Origin: Malachius bipustulatus
Lineage: Eukaryota; Arthropoda; Insecta; Coleoptera; Melyridae
DNA: 64,000 bases
Direction: 5' to 3'
NCBI GenBank assembly: GCA_910589415.1
Contig: OU342634.1
Location: forward strand, 22,317,144 to 22,381,143
Shown here: positions 1 through 12,069 of the stretch, in pieces
How positions within the stretch are numbered: position 1 is the first letter of the stretch
Layout of the letters: each line of letters starts with the position of its first letter
Program-made: the position numbers and the translations under genes
The notes under the pieces: model-generated
Told to the model about the DNA's origin: nothing
Seen by the model: the letters and a program-made list of their open reading frames with translations, nothing else
Database searches by the model: none

Positions 1-660
1 TTATTGAGTTTTTCGCAAATTAAACGCTCAAATCCACCACGAGGGTTTTCCATCTATATTCCTGGAAATGTTTATGGAAAAAACAGTTTTTTTAAATGAC
101 TTTTTTGACAATTAAAGACCTAAATCGACCACGAGGGGTTTTTTACAAAATATTGAGCATAGCGTTTGGTCAAATATTTTTTTCGTTGATTGTTTCGGAA
201 ATTAAAGAAAAAAATTCACCACGAGGGTTTTCTGAAAATCCTTGGACAATGCGTGTTTGGGAAAAACACGCATTTTTTTTCATTGAGGCCTAAATCGTTC
301 ACGAGGGTTTTCTTTCCAAAGTCTCAGGAATCCCCGTTTGGTAAAAATATTTTTTTATTGATTTTTTCGAAAATTAAATGCTAAAATCCACTGCGAGGGT
401 TTCACCAAAATCCCGGACAAAGTTTTGGGCAAAAACAGGTTTTTTCATTTACTTTTTTTTTGGCAATTAAAGGCTTAAATTTATCACGAGGTTATTATTC
501 TTTTCCAAAACCTTGAGCAAAACGATTGTCAAACTGTTTTTTTCATTGATATTTTTCGAAAATTAAAAGCTAAAATCGATCATGAGGGTTTTCTTTTCAA
601 AAACCTTGAGTAAAACGTTTGGTAAATTTTTTTTTTCATTGATTTTTTAGAATTTTTTTC
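1..660. repeat. Minisatellite, about 7 units of 80-96 bp
   Basis: A CACGAGGGTTTTC-like core recurs with its GAGGG at about 41, 133, 223, 303, 395, 488 and 584. Between cores each unit carries a run of T, then a GATTTTTTCGAAAATTAAA-like stretch and (C)TAAATC. The array runs off the left edge and fades after about 650. Short open frames across it follow the period and are not genes. Confidence 0.85.
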
Positions 661-2609
661 TAGTTCTAATAATTGTTACGTATTTTTATATTTAAGATAA
701 TTTTTTTTTGGTGAAATTTAATAAAATATCAACATAAACAAACTATTTATATTCCATTCAAGCCGTGAAAAACGAAACAAAAACATTGCTGAAAATAATA
801 AAAAGAGGGGGAAAAGTCCTGGCCGAAAGCGTGGCTGGACGAAGTGTGGCTAACTTGACTTCGGTTATCCCAGGCACAGCCCAGTTGAGCGCTCTATATA
901 TACTTGCCGAGTAGGGGTATTGTCATATGCTCTACCTCTCTCCGACATTCAATTTTTTTTTTAAATTTGCAATTTAAAATCAGTAATTATCTCAAAATTT
1001 TTAACTGACGTACGAACAACCGGCCCTAAGAATAAGTCCAATATTACTTAATATAGAAATTAACGGCTTACGATGAGTATGTAAGCCTACAAAAAATATT
1101 TGTTAATTTACAATAATAAGAAAGATTATGACAATAATATAAGAAGTCTCGATTTTTCAAACCCGAAAAATGGTACCTTCTTAGGACCAGAAGGACCAAC
1201 GCCGACTTCGCTCGAAGGGGACAACTTCGGAGAGTAATATCTGGGTCCAAATAAAGTGATTAAAGCAATTTCCAGCTTTCCACTAATTATGTATTTCCTC
1301 ATTGAACTACCTGTCGCCTGGGCTACAATAATCTCTGTGACAAAAAAAACTATTCGATTAAAGTTTGGCTAAGGAGCTACATATAAAGAAGAAAAATAAA
1401 AATTTTTAACTTCTTTAAACATTAGTTACATCGGTAACAATTTAAGCGGTTACAGACCTATATTTACTTGAATTTTTAGGCATAAAATAAGCCAACCAAT
1501 TACCTACCTCCTTTCGCATGTAGGTAAGTAGGTACCTAGAATTTAGGAACACCTGTATTGATTCTCGATTTTGGACAATTCAGTCTCTCTTGTCGTCATC
1601 ATTCCACCTAGAACAATAGATTTCTAATAAAACATAAAACAGAATCAGGTTTTCAACGTTTCACGCATGACGTCACGGGTACAATCCTTTTAGAAGAAGA
1701 AAAAGAAGAAGTGAGACGTGACGTACCTACGTGACAAGTGATGAAACGTCATAGTCCATAATAAAATAAATAAGAAGAAGAGAATTGGCGTTGTAGAAAT
1801 CAAAATCAAAATCAAGGTAAAAATTACAATAAAAGATAAATATTTAATATTAGTCTATCTATAAATAATAATTCCTATGTGTTTATAATAACGTTATTTT
1901 TTAATAGTCTACCCTTTACCTAATTGGGTGTAAGCTGAGTGCCATTGCGGTAATACTCCCTTATTTAATAATATTGGTTAGTAATACTACATAACAAAAT
2001 TTAAGTTATATTATTATTTATTATGGGATTATGTTATTGTCATGTTATATGTTTTAATTACAGGTATTGAGCAGCATGCATTAAGTATTGAGCAATTTTC
2101 CAAAACTACCAACCAATAGAGTCCTGTTTATTGCTTGCTGCAAACAAGGCTACCATCAAAAGTGCCTGGCCTGGAACAGTCTTTCCATTACATTAGTACA
2201 AACAGAGTAAGTAAGTTATTAGTTCACCCCTTTGTTAACAAGCAAAAATGATTTTTCTTTGATCGAGTCAAAATTTAAATTTTGCTGCATAACACTTGAA
2301 CACTGCATTAAGTAAACAATCCCACTGCTTCATTCAATAATTCAAAATTGACATGCACTGACATTTATCTTGGGCGTTCAAGCAAAATCACCAAGTCCGT
2401 TTCATAAATTTTGAGTTATAAAGCGAGAAGGTCAATAAAATGTGCACTTTTTACATAGGCACAATGCATAGATGCATAGAGATGTACCTATACCCATATG
2501 TTATTGATAAATATCAAGTTATTTGTTGCATATCTTGATTTTAACACAAGTTCTTGAATTAGGTACTTGCCAAAAAAACTGACTTTAGTGCATGCGACTG
2601 TAATCGGCT
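661..2609. other. Intergenic DNA, no gene seen
   Basis: AT-rich sequence without a convincing coding frame. 800-960 is GC-richer and holds a CTATATATA string near 892, but no supported transcript follows. 1062-1170 resembles the arm of the foldback family found at 46852-48603 and 60037-61578 (a TATGTAAGCCTACAAAAA-like string followed by an AATAATAAGAAAGA-like string), so it is probably a remnant of that family. Confidence 0.5.
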
Positions 2610-4280
2610 GTGACTATAATAGATGATGCTCGTGACCAAAACCCCCTCACCTTGCCGCTTTGTATTCCCGGTATTGACGTTAGCGTGGTGTTGTCTGCTC
2701 TTAAATCGTGTATAAGTTCCAACGCGGCTGGTCCTGATAGCATTCCTTCATTTCTCTTAGGAGATTGTGCATCTGTTCTCTCCTATCCACTGACTACAAT
2801 CTTTAATTTATCTCATTCCCCTCCACCTGGAAGATCTCAAAGGTGTGTCCTGTTTTTAAGATGGGGACTAAGAATGAGATCAGTAACTACCGACACATTT
2901 GCATAGTGAACAATTTTGCTAAGGTTTTTGAGGAGGCTTTGTATCGTATTATATACCCGCATGTTCAGAATTTTATCTCCCCCTGGCAACATGGCTTTGT
3001 TGAGGGACGTTCGACAGTCACAAATCTCTTTAGCTTTGTTCAGTATTCCTCTCGATGCCTTGACAGACGATCCCAGGTCGATGTTGTCTTCACCGACTTC
3101 TCTAAAGCGTTCGACAGGGTTGACCGCGGTCTTTTGCTCTAAAAACTCCATTGATACGGCTTCTGTGAAGCCTTGATTAACTTCTTCACGGACTACTTTT
3201 CTGACCGTACATCTTATGTTTTCTCGCAAGGTTTTACAGGTTACAGTCTCTGGTGTATTCCAAGGTTCTAAACTAGGCCCCCTTTTCTTCGACATGTTTA
3301 TTAACGACATTGTCTGCAATTTTAATAGTAACGTCAACTGTCTTCTCTACGCTGATGATCTCAAAATATTCACTGAAATCAGTTCAATAGATGATTGCTG
3401 CCTACTTCAGACCACTCTGAATCATCTCCACTCTTGGTGTGATGATAATCTTCTTCCAGTCAATCTGTCCAAATGTCATGCTATGTCACTCTCTCTGAAA
3501 AATAATCACCTTCAATTTCCTTATTCTTTAAACGACAAAATGATTGATCGAATTGATGAGTTCAGGGATCTTAGTGTACTCTACGACTCTATAGTCTATA
3601 CCCTTGTTATATTGTACAACTCCCTGGTCAGGTCTAAGCTCGAGTATGCCTCCATTATATAGTCTCCAGGTCATCAGGTGCACGTCGATAATTTTGAACG
3701 TGTCCAGTGGCGATTTCTCAAGTATCTCCACTTCAAGGTCACCGGCGTATATCCTCCAATAGGCTTCCCTCAGCATCAGCTGCTAAGTCAATTCAATGTT
3801 GACAGCTTACTGAATAGGCGCTCCTATATGTGTATCAGATTTTTGTGGAATGTTCTCAATGGCACCTTGAACTGTCCTGATATTCTCAGTCAGTTTACGC
3901 TCAATGTCCCTCAGGTCTCTCTGAGACGTCATAATATTCTACACACAGACATCTCCCGCACTAATCTGCATCATTTCTCCCCACTGAGTCGAATCTGCGA
4001 CACTTATAATCAGATCTCCCACGATCTGGACATCTTCTGCTGTTCAGTCAGCGACATACGACTGCAATTCCTCGGTACATGACCTGCAGCTCCTCTGCGT
4101 GCTTTACGCGATCTATATTGTTTACCTATTGTGTATTTTTGCTTACTCACTGTGTAATTGTTTTTAATTCTGCACTACTGTGTTTTTTATTATCTAATGT
4201 TCTGTAATTGGACTTTTGTCTGTGAGAACATATTCGAAATAAAATAAAATAAAAAATAAAATAAATAGAAAATAAAATGG
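2610..4280 (+). mobile_element. Decayed jockey/CR1-like LINE, 5' truncated
   Basis: Conceptual fragments in shifting frames match the non-LTR reverse transcriptase: a segment with NAAGPDSIP near 2715, one with FTDFSKAFDRVD at 3088-3124, one with the catalytic YADDLKIF near 3350, then the C-terminal region ending with a stop at 4080. In-frame stops (after 3140 and near 3660), a frameshift near 2840 and a deletion near 3570 break it. The 3' end carries an AAATAAAAT-type tail (about 4229-4277), as LINEs often do. No endonuclease or ORF1 is visible, so it was 5' truncated and is dead. Confidence 0.85.
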
Positions 4281-4778
4281 TTTTAATAGGTACAGAATCT
4301 TAGTTTTGCAAGCTGGTTTTATTGTTTTTATTCAATTTGAATCGATCAAAGAAAAATATGTTCGTAATAAAATGAAAAGTGAAGACAAGACACAGGTGCA
4401 ATTTGTAAAAAACCTTATTTGGAATTGAGTGTTTGAGATACAAAAATAATATTATTGTAAAGAGGGCTTCCCAGGGCTCCTGGGAAGATAATGGTGAGGC
4501 TCCTGAATTGTCACTATTCCGATGAAATGCATGAACGAGTGATTTGGCGAACTAGCTTGCCAAGCAGATGGCTTGTCCAATCCGGTGCTGTGGGAAGTCG
4601 GGCTTAACATACGTTTAACATAAATAATTATGGTTGCTATAATTATTGCAAAAGTTTAAAGTTTAAATGGAGGGAAGAGGTATGCCCCCCAAGTGACTGG
4701 GCCTTAAAGGTCCTTTTCGCTATTCCTACTAGCCACCACCACCTCAATCGATCCCATATTATATTTATTGCAATTATA
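4281..4778. other. Intergenic DNA, nothing recognised
   Basis: No open frame of note and no inverted or direct repeat that I could pair within the window. Confidence 0.4.
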
Positions 4779-5709
4779 CAGGGTGTTGAAAAATGTATTG
4801 CAAAAAATGTAGAAATGCGCGCGATCTACAAATGAACAAAGGGAAACCGCGAAAGCAGTAAAGGGCTAGTGGACTGTATAAAATTGAATGAATACAGGAA
4901 AATGCGATATAATGTTTAATAGTTGAATTAATGCAGACGTGAAAATGATACAAAATCAAGAAGTGACTGACTTCGTTCTCACTTTCTGGCGGTTCTTATT
5001 ATCAACCCTGGTTACTCTTGTCAAAACATTCTTGATAAGTGTTTATGAAGTTTAATATTATTTAGGGTGAATAAAAACTCTTGAGAAAAATGAACAAAAA
5101 TGTTGTGGGATTTCAAAAATCAAAACTAAAATTCTATATTCATTTATTTCCCAAGATATCACAATAATTTCTTTTTAAAGTACAGCAACATTGCATTTAA
5201 TTTTCAGGTACGAGAATGCAGTCTGCAATCTCTTTTTGATGTTAGCTACCTATTCTATGGTTGCAGTTTGCAGTCATTCCCGTTTGTCAATGTTCAGCTG
5301 TCTTATCATAATCATACTCACTAAATGTTAATAATAATTCCATTTTGATTTCTTATAATCCAAAATGAACTTTCCCAACTTGCTGGTGCTGGTGCCAATG
5401 TTGCCAGTTGTAAATTTTTTCTCACCTCTGTTAGTGTATTTTTTTATGTGTTTTGAAAATTGAATTAATTGTGTTTACCCTCCATTTTAACACATAACTT
5501 CCTTTACCATTTGCCTTAAATGTCGTTTTATTTTGAAATTTCATAATAATTTGGATCTGTGCACGGGAAATTAGAATTTGAATTTGTCTTAGGGAAATTA
5601 AACATCTAGGAAACGAGTAGCTAGAACCAAATTGAAAGCAGATATTTTCTTCTTTTTTGATGCTGAGTAACGTTTCATTCATTTTTTCCACCAGTTTTTC
5701 AACACCCTG
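4779..5709 (+). mobile_element. Non-coding DNA transposon, CAGGGTGTTGAAAAA ends (copy A)
   Basis: The segment opens with CAGGGTGTTGAAAAA and closes with its reverse complement, and TA lies outside each end (4777-4778 and 5710-5711). Much of 5063-5709 is repeated in reverse complement at 22000-22613 (for example TTGTGGGATTTC and the CAACATTGCAT region), which shows a dispersed family. The homology to copy B starts only near 5063, where a degenerate AGGGTGAATAAAAACTC end occurs, so 4779-5062 may be an extra or older end. No transposase is encoded. Confidence 0.65.
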
Positions 5710-6108
5710 TATTGTAATTATCTTAACAGTTTGATATCCTCTTCATTTACAAATGATAGTGAACTCATATTATAGCAAGCTTCAATTAAGTAACTACATA
5801 TTATGACTCTTTTCGTGATTCTAATTACAACAATCTTGGTTTCATAAAGCATTAAATTGAAATGTTTTGAAATTGTAAAGAAATGAACTGCAAGCAAAAT
5901 ATTTTTTAGCTTCACTAGAACAATTCTACTTTTAAAACCGAAAAAGGTACCTTTGAAGTAAAATAATTGTTCATAAGGCACTTTGAATCTACATATTGTC
6001 CTAATTATGATAAAATTATTTTCTAATGGATAATTAATAAGTCTTTTTTTAAATGTCAGGAATTTTTAGTAAGGCATTTTCTTAAACACTTTCAGGTTTG
6101 CCTACTAA
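5710..6108 (+). other. 5' flank of the first tandem gene
   Basis: AT-rich flank without coding signal. It ends in a pyrimidine-containing acceptor (ACACTTTCAG, AG at about 6094-6095) 13 nt before the ATG at 6109, so at least one upstream non-coding exon is likely. I could not place that exon. Confidence 0.45.
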
Positions 6109-9100
6109 ATGGAGGCGTCGATTGATTTCCGAAACTTGAAAGGACAAACACGAGGGGAGAAAAGGAAAGAACTGTTTCTCTTGCTTGACAGCTACAGATC
6201 ATCAGATGATGCCACGGTGGATTCGATTATTAGATCCATAGTTCCTCGCGATAGTAAAGAAGTGTTATTCAAGGCAGAAGTTGCTTTGTGTTTTCGAAAA
6301 ATTGAAGTTTTACTGGAATTTTTGTACCATGAGCACAAAGCAGTGTCAAAGAAAATCCTTAGGAAGTCTTGGTTTTATCAGAGTGATTATTTCAATGAAT
6401 GTTCTGCTTCTGAAATTGTCGATAATGTTTTATCAAAGCTTAGCTTCATCGATCGTAACATGTTCATAAAACGTTTCGCATTGTACCATAAAAATGAGCC
6501 CAAACTAGATGATATGTTTGACCTTATTATTAAAAAATACGGTCTTTCTATTGCCAAACCTATTTTATGTGGTTGCAGCGATGAAAAAATCAGAAATGTA
6601 TTTTTTCGATATGAAGTAAAATTAAACACTAGAGAAACGTTAATTCTTTTAAAAAGAAATTTCGGTTTTTATCAGTTATTTATTGATAAAAATTATATGC
6701 AACTTTTTAATGATAAGAAATTGGTTGGTTACATTTTGGATAAAAGTCCAGAGTTATATTTTGAAAATAAAAACGCTTTACAAAGTTATAAAGTTAGTAA
6801 GGCATTGACTAGAAAGTTATTGAATCATGACAAGGAAATAATAATATCACATGCATCAGAATATTTGAGAAAGTTACATTTGAAAACTGTATTTAAAGTT
6901 CTAGGTCCAGAGACCGCTAAACAGTTTCTCAAGGGAATATTTCCAGACAAACCTAACTGGTATCGTTATAGCGGTATATTTGATTTTTTGAATTTTTATC
7001 CAAAAAACAGCCGTTTTCAAGTGTACAGTGAAGTTTTCAGTCAAAAGTACAACATTGCTCTATCAGATTGCCCAAGAGCAATGGAGGATGATGTTTTTCT
7101 TGAGTATATAACAGATCTAGAACTTCGAAATTATTGGGTAACACAAAAGATTAAAATGGAGGCTCAAGATTTTAGACTGTTACATTTTTATACAACCGAT
7201 AAATCAATACCGATGATCAAAGAAAAAATTAACTTAACTAGCAAAGTCACGGATAGAGAAGCGCTGATTTCAAATTTGGTAAAAACATGTAAATTTAATA
7301 ACGATTTGACTAGTTTATTGGAGGTTTTAAAATATTTTTGCAAACGTCATCGTAATGATGATGTAGTTGTCTGGAGCGAATTTTTGGAACAACTTTCAAC
7401 TTGTTTTGATCTCTCTACACTTGGGGAAGAGTATTGGAAATATATCTTGGAAGTAACATCAATATTTAAATTAAAAGGACAATTTTCGTATAGAATGAAA
7501 TTTATTCTAATAAAACACATCGAGTTTTTGTGGAAAAATGAAAGACCCTTCAAAGAAACACTTGACTTGTACATGCAGCAGGATTCCATTACTGATCCAG
7601 ATTGTTTGAACGATGTAAACCCACCAACTTTAAAGAAACTGCTATTAACCGAATTTATTGATTATGAACATAAACAAAGTAAGAGTGACAAAAAACATCG
7701 AGAGAGTGATGTAAATTTTGCTCTGTGGATTGTAACTAAAGGGAAAAGTGAAGAAATTTCTATATTTGATTACCCGGTACTGGTAGCTTCAGTTAGAACC
7801 GATTTTGAGGAAAAAATAAAAACTGATAACTATCACTGGTACATCAATACATTTTTGGAATATTTTATTTTTAATAAAACTGAAACGGAAATGTCAAATC
7901 TTCTTGTCGAATTATATTTAGAGCACGGATTTAATAAGTATTTTGATGTAAAATTCATATTACGTTGTTTCAAAAATGATCCCTCACAAGCTTTAAAAAT
8001 GGAAAGCACCGTCATAAAACAACTTTTTATTAAAAGATCATCTTATGATACTGATAATGAAATATTAAGTAAAATTATCAAAATATTCAGGTATTTCGCT
8101 CACATTAATTATTCTAGTTTTCCTGAAAACTTGATAGAATTTTGCTTGGAAAATTATAAGGAAGAGAAAATATACAATACAGACCAGATGATACAGACGT
8201 TAGCTATTTTTATGGAACCGGAAGCATTTGCTGAATTTGCTGTAATGTATAAACCTTCCGCTATAAAAATGGAGACTGACACTGGCGAAGATCGTTTTAA
8301 AATGAGGATACGAAACGTGGTGGCTAAGAGTTTCAAATATGTGAATTCACTTTGTACAATTATTGACATTCTTCTAAGCTATTGCGAAAATAATGATCCA
8401 GGAGAAGCTTTAGTGTCTCTTCACGCTTTAGTACAATATTGCCCTGAAATTAAACTTTTGGAAATAACAAATAAACTCATGTTACAGGATAAAATGATTT
8501 TTAAAAGACAGTCGGTAATTATTTCGTGTTTATTTACTAATGTTTCAAATGCTAAGAATATGATAGACATGATTCAAAGAGAGAGTTTGTCAGCCACTGC
8601 AGCTCATAAAATTTTTCTCGTAACAATGAACTGCCTTAGAAAAAATCATGATGATGAATTTTTTGAAATTCTACAAAAACAAGTTTCACACCTAAATTTT
8701 GCTTATTTGTGCGGTTTAAAAAATATTGTCAAGTTTGAATTGATACCTCGACCGTACAGATCAAAGTATTTCATTCTCATAATAAATATTTTAGAACAGA
8801 GTAAAGACAAACATGAAGGACTACCTGAATTCGCTAATAAATTATTGAGCAATGTAGATAAAAAGTTTATGGAAATTTTACCGTACGATTTTTGTCAAGG
8901 CATGGTCGATAAATATTACCTTGAATGTGATTCACTTTTTGGGAACACGATTGAGGAATTTATTTGGAATTTCATTTTGTATTGTGAATATGACTTCGTA
9001 CAAAAATGTGAAATCGTTTTTAATAAAATAAAACAGTCTAGAGAAGCTGAAGCTAATATGAGTTCTGAATCATTAAAAAAGTCTATTTATTATTTTCTAG

Positions 9101-9555
9101 ATAAGATAGTAGCACAGATAGTAGTTTTAGATGTTTCAGTTGTGAAACAGTTATTTTTAATTCTTCAAAAAACTTTTAAAGAAATTGATTGCGTGGATAT
9201 TTTTATAAACTTTAAAACGGTAATTCTCCACAAAGAAGCTAATAATGACTTGGAGTTTTGCAAAAAAATTACGCTACTGTTAGAAGAGTATTCCAAAACA
9301 TATGGACCACAGTTTATATCTCTTTTTGCAGATTGTATTCAGTTTGTTCTTGCAGCCTCACAAATTTTGATATTTTGCCAAAATTTATATCAGCACGATA
9401 ACTCTCTTAATAACTGTCTTCTGATATTACATCTTTTAAGATGCTGCAATGAAGATGAATTTTCAAAAGATGATATTAAATTTAAACTTTTGGAACAGTT
9501 AACTAATCATGATAATGAAATTGTGAAACGAAAAGCTTACATGTCTTGCTGTTAA
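6109..9555 (+). CDS. Unknown 1148-aa solenoid-like protein, tandem paralogue 1
   Basis: One uninterrupted frame of 1148 codons; I do not recognise the family. It is co-linear with the 1174-aa product of 12070-15594 along most of its length. Shared landmarks include GEKR near residue 17, a KILR..WF block near 85-90, a TRKLL block near 237, LRKLHLKTVF near 258 and a TCKFNND/TCKYYND block near 425. The sequence is rich in K, E, L, I and F, contains many short amphipathic helices, and shows no signal peptide, membrane segment or catalytic motif, suggesting a HEAT/ARM-like helical repeat scaffold. The first ATG (AAATGG context) lies 13 nt after a splice acceptor, as in the paralogue, which supports this start. 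Codon use is AT-rich like its neighbours. A real gene seems secure; the function is unknown. Confidence 0.85.
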   Translation: MEASIDFRNLKGQTRGEKRKELFLLLDSYRSSDDATVDSIIRSIVPRDSKEVLFKAEVALCFRKIEVLLEFLYHEHKAVSKKILRKSWFYQSDYFNECSASEIVDNVLSKLSFIDRNMFIKRFALYHKNEPKLDDMFDLIIKKYGLSIAKPILCGCSDEKIRNVFFRYEVKLNTRETLILLKRNFGFYQLFIDKNYMQLFNDKKLVGYILDKSPELYFENKNALQSYKVSKALTRKLLNHDKEIIISHASEYLRKLHLKTVFKVLGPETAKQFLKGIFPDKPNWYRYSGIFDFLNFYPKNSRFQVYSEVFSQKYNIALSDCPRAMEDDVFLEYITDLELRNYWVTQKIKMEAQDFRLLHFYTTDKSIPMIKEKINLTSKVTDREALISNLVKTCKFNNDLTSLLEVLKYFCKRHRNDDVVVWSEFLEQLSTCFDLSTLGEEYWKYILEVTSIFKLKGQFSYRMKFILIKHIEFLWKNERPFKETLDLYMQQDSITDPDCLNDVNPPTLKKLLLTEFIDYEHKQSKSDKKHRESDVNFALWIVTKGKSEEISIFDYPVLVASVRTDFEEKIKTDNYHWYINTFLEYFIFNKTETEMSNLLVELYLEHGFNKYFDVKFILRCFKNDPSQALKMESTVIKQLFIKRSSYDTDNEILSKIIKIFRYFAHINYSSFPENLIEFCLENYKEEKIYNTDQMIQTLAIFMEPEAFAEFAVMYKPSAIKMETDTGEDRFKMRIRNVVAKSFKYVNSLCTIIDILLSYCENNDPGEALVSLHALVQYCPEIKLLEITNKLMLQDKMIFKRQSVIISCLFTNVSNAKNMIDMIQRESLSATAAHKIFLVTMNCLRKNHDDEFFEILQKQVSHLNFAYLCGLKNIVKFELIPRPYRSKYFILIINILEQSKDKHEGLPEFANKLLSNVDKKFMEILPYDFCQGMVDKYYLECDSLFGNTIEEFIWNFILYCEYDFVQKCEIVFNKIKQSREAEANMSSESLKKSIYYFLDKIVAQIVVLDVSVVKQLFLILQKTFKEIDCVDIFINFKTVILHKEANNDLEFCKKITLLLEEYSKTYGPQFISLFADCIQFVLAASQILIFCQNLYQHDNSLNNCLLILHLLRCCNEDEFSKDDIKFKLLEQLTNHDNEIVKRKAYMSCC

Positions 9556-10453
9556 CATTTTTATAACGAACATTACAATTAATTTACTTACTATATTTAC
9601 ATAAATGTGTATGTATTATAGGAGCCACTTTAGTATTGGTGTGAGTTGTCTTAACTATAATGTTATTTGTGTGAAGGATATCCTAGAAATTGTATATGTA
9701 CCAAATTAAGTTTTTGCGAAATATCTCAAAAGCCGTTGCGAATTTCGGAATGTGGTTATCAGCATTTGAAAGGGCATCCAAAAATCTATAAAAAAAACCT
9801 CTTGACCACCCATCTCTCATAGTTTTGGCTCAAACATGAATTTTCATTTATGTGTCCTCTCATTTACCTCCCCTTTAATGAACGTATGCAAACTAGATCT
9901 CTTAGCACTAAACGATCTACCATTTAAAAAAAAAAGCAGATAAAAAAAACGTATTCGTTATAACTCCAGCTATATGATTGAAGAAAAAATTGTCTAATTT
10001 CAACCGCCATCAGAAATGTCCCCTAAAGATTGACAGTTTTCTTCATTTTCACTTTATGGGTAAACTATAGATTGAAACAACATGAAAATGTTTTTATTTG
10101 TTTATTTAATCATCCCCTTCAACTTCAAAATTCATTAATTTAGCATAAATATATTTTTTTTCAATTTCTATCATGTTTCGTCTCAAAAATGGCTTTTTGG
10201 CCCTAATGCAAAACCATGCTAGATAGAGTGATAAAGGAACCTTTTTTCAGTTTTCTGAATTAATTCCAATCCCTTTTTGAATGCAACATCCCAAAAACCA
10301 GTTTTTGGTTTGTTTTTCCCTATAAACTCTATTTTGGAGAATAGAGCCCTCAAAAACATAGGTCGGCAGGGTTGTTTTAGGTTCGAGGGAAAACGTTTTC
10401 ATTGTTCAATTTATTATGTCTTGTTTATATTTATGAGTACGTATTATTATAGA
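9556..10453. other. Intergenic DNA between the tandem paralogues
   Basis: 3' flank of the first gene followed by AT-rich sequence. No coding frame is supported. The stretch at 9710-10250 has the look of old dispersed repeat, but no partner copy is present in this window. Confidence 0.4.
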
Positions 10454-11210
10454 AAGTAACTATCAAAAGAGCAGGTTTTTATTTCATGAATCCTTCCAAT
10501 GGTCATTTAGGATTAAAAAATCGTAAAGTGCTATTAAATTAGAAGGTGAAAATTGGAGATAGGTGTGACACTGCACACCTTTAGAGCTTTTTAATTATAC
10601 CTCGAAAATGAAGGAAAATTCAGGTATAGTGCAAGGAAATTTTTTGTAGATAATTTTTGATCGAAATAGTTTATTTAAAAAATTTAGAAGCAATTTCTGG
10701 TGCCAAAAAATCTTTTTTTGCGTTCTGATTTTATTTCCGTATAACTTTTTTTGAATTTTTTTTCGGCATTGCTTCACAGAAAAACAAGTGAATTAAATGT
10801 CCTTCAAAATGGTGGATTAAGAAAGATTTTTGGATGAACGCTGACTGAGATGTATCCGCTCAAACTTAGATTTTTTTTCGTTTTTTATTGCCTCTTGCAA
10901 ACCAATAGTATGGATTGTGCGTAAAAATAAAAAATGTATTTTCTGTCTTTTTCAAACTACTTTTTTGAAAATTTTCAACACAAGAAATCTTTTATTAATT
11001 TTTTAAATAAACTATTTCCATCTAAAGTTGCATTATCTAAAAATTTCCTTCATTTTATATATATAATTTAAAAAAACTGGAAGGGGTGCAGTTACACCCT
11101 GTCTCCAATTTCCACCCTCTAACTTAATGGCACTTTCTGATTTTTTAATCCTTAATGACCATCATCTGAAGGATTCATCCAATAAAACCCCACTCTTTTG
11201 ATAGTTCCTT
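10454..11210. repeat. Foldback element between the tandem genes
   Basis: The two ends are inverted copies: AACTATCAAAAGAG at the left pairs with CTCTTTTGATAGTT at the right. Further in, the GGATTAAAAAATC, AAATTGGAGA and GAAGGAAATTT-type strings pair in order. Arms are about 200-300 bp, with mismatches. It carries no protein. Confidence 0.75.
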
Positions 11211-12069
11211 GTTGCTCTGTTCATTACTGAAATATGAAAGATAAAAAAAAATTAAATTAGAAAATTGTCAAACTAAATTCAATCTACACAATGGTGTACC
11301 TACAAAAAAATTTCCATGACCTACCTGTTTTAAGGACCTGTTTTTGCTGTTGAACAGAACCAAGAGATGTAAATAATTTTAACATTGTAAATATTAAGTT
11401 TTCCTTGATTTTTGCAGCATTTCGTGTGTAAATATTAAACATGCTGCTGAAATTTTATTTTTGAGTTAAAGAAGATTTTAAGAATGACGCTGTTGTCTTA
11501 AAATGGTGGAGTGAAGATCATTCATTATGGGTAGGTAGATAAATAAAACTAAAAGCCTTCTTCACAAATATTTTTGTGATTATAACTATTTTTCAAGAGA
11601 CCCAATATAAATATATCTAAATCAGGTACAATACATAATTATTGTAAAGTGGAAAATATTAAAAATCCAATTCTGTAAAAAATACAGGGTGTTACATTAA
11701 AAAAAAACAAAGTTGAATATTCTCCTTTTATACAGGCAGACCATGGTAAAAAATGTGTACACCATCTTGTAGAACGTATGTCAATTCTCTAATTTAACTT
11801 ATTACTGTATCTTCATATTTCGGACAATACAAGCCGGACAATGAAAAGGTATAGCCAACCACCCAGTATAACAGATGATTAAGGAGATTGAATGATTGAA
11901 TTTTAACTGACACATAGTTTATTTTTGTATTTTTTTTATTTTTTGTAGCATAAAATAATCTTTTCTAGCACCAATAAGAATGTGACTCCTATAAATATTA
12001 TAAAAACAGACTTTTGATTTAGAATAATAAATTTAATGACATATTAGTTGTAATTTTAGGTGTACAAAG
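11211..12069. other. 5' flank of the second tandem gene
   Basis: AT-rich. A fragment starting ATACAGGGTGTTACATT at about 11683 looks like the end of another CAGGGTG-type repeat. The flank finishes with TAATTTTAG, an acceptor, 10 nt before the ATG at 12070. Confidence 0.45.

Noticed and set aside
1..660. CRISPR-like array
   Set aside because: The repeat units are contiguous and diverged, without unique spacers, in an animal genome; it is a minisatellite.
885..930. TATA-like CTATATATA in a GC-richer stretch, as a possible promoter
   Set aside because: No coding frame, splice donor or conserved element follows within 1.5 kb.
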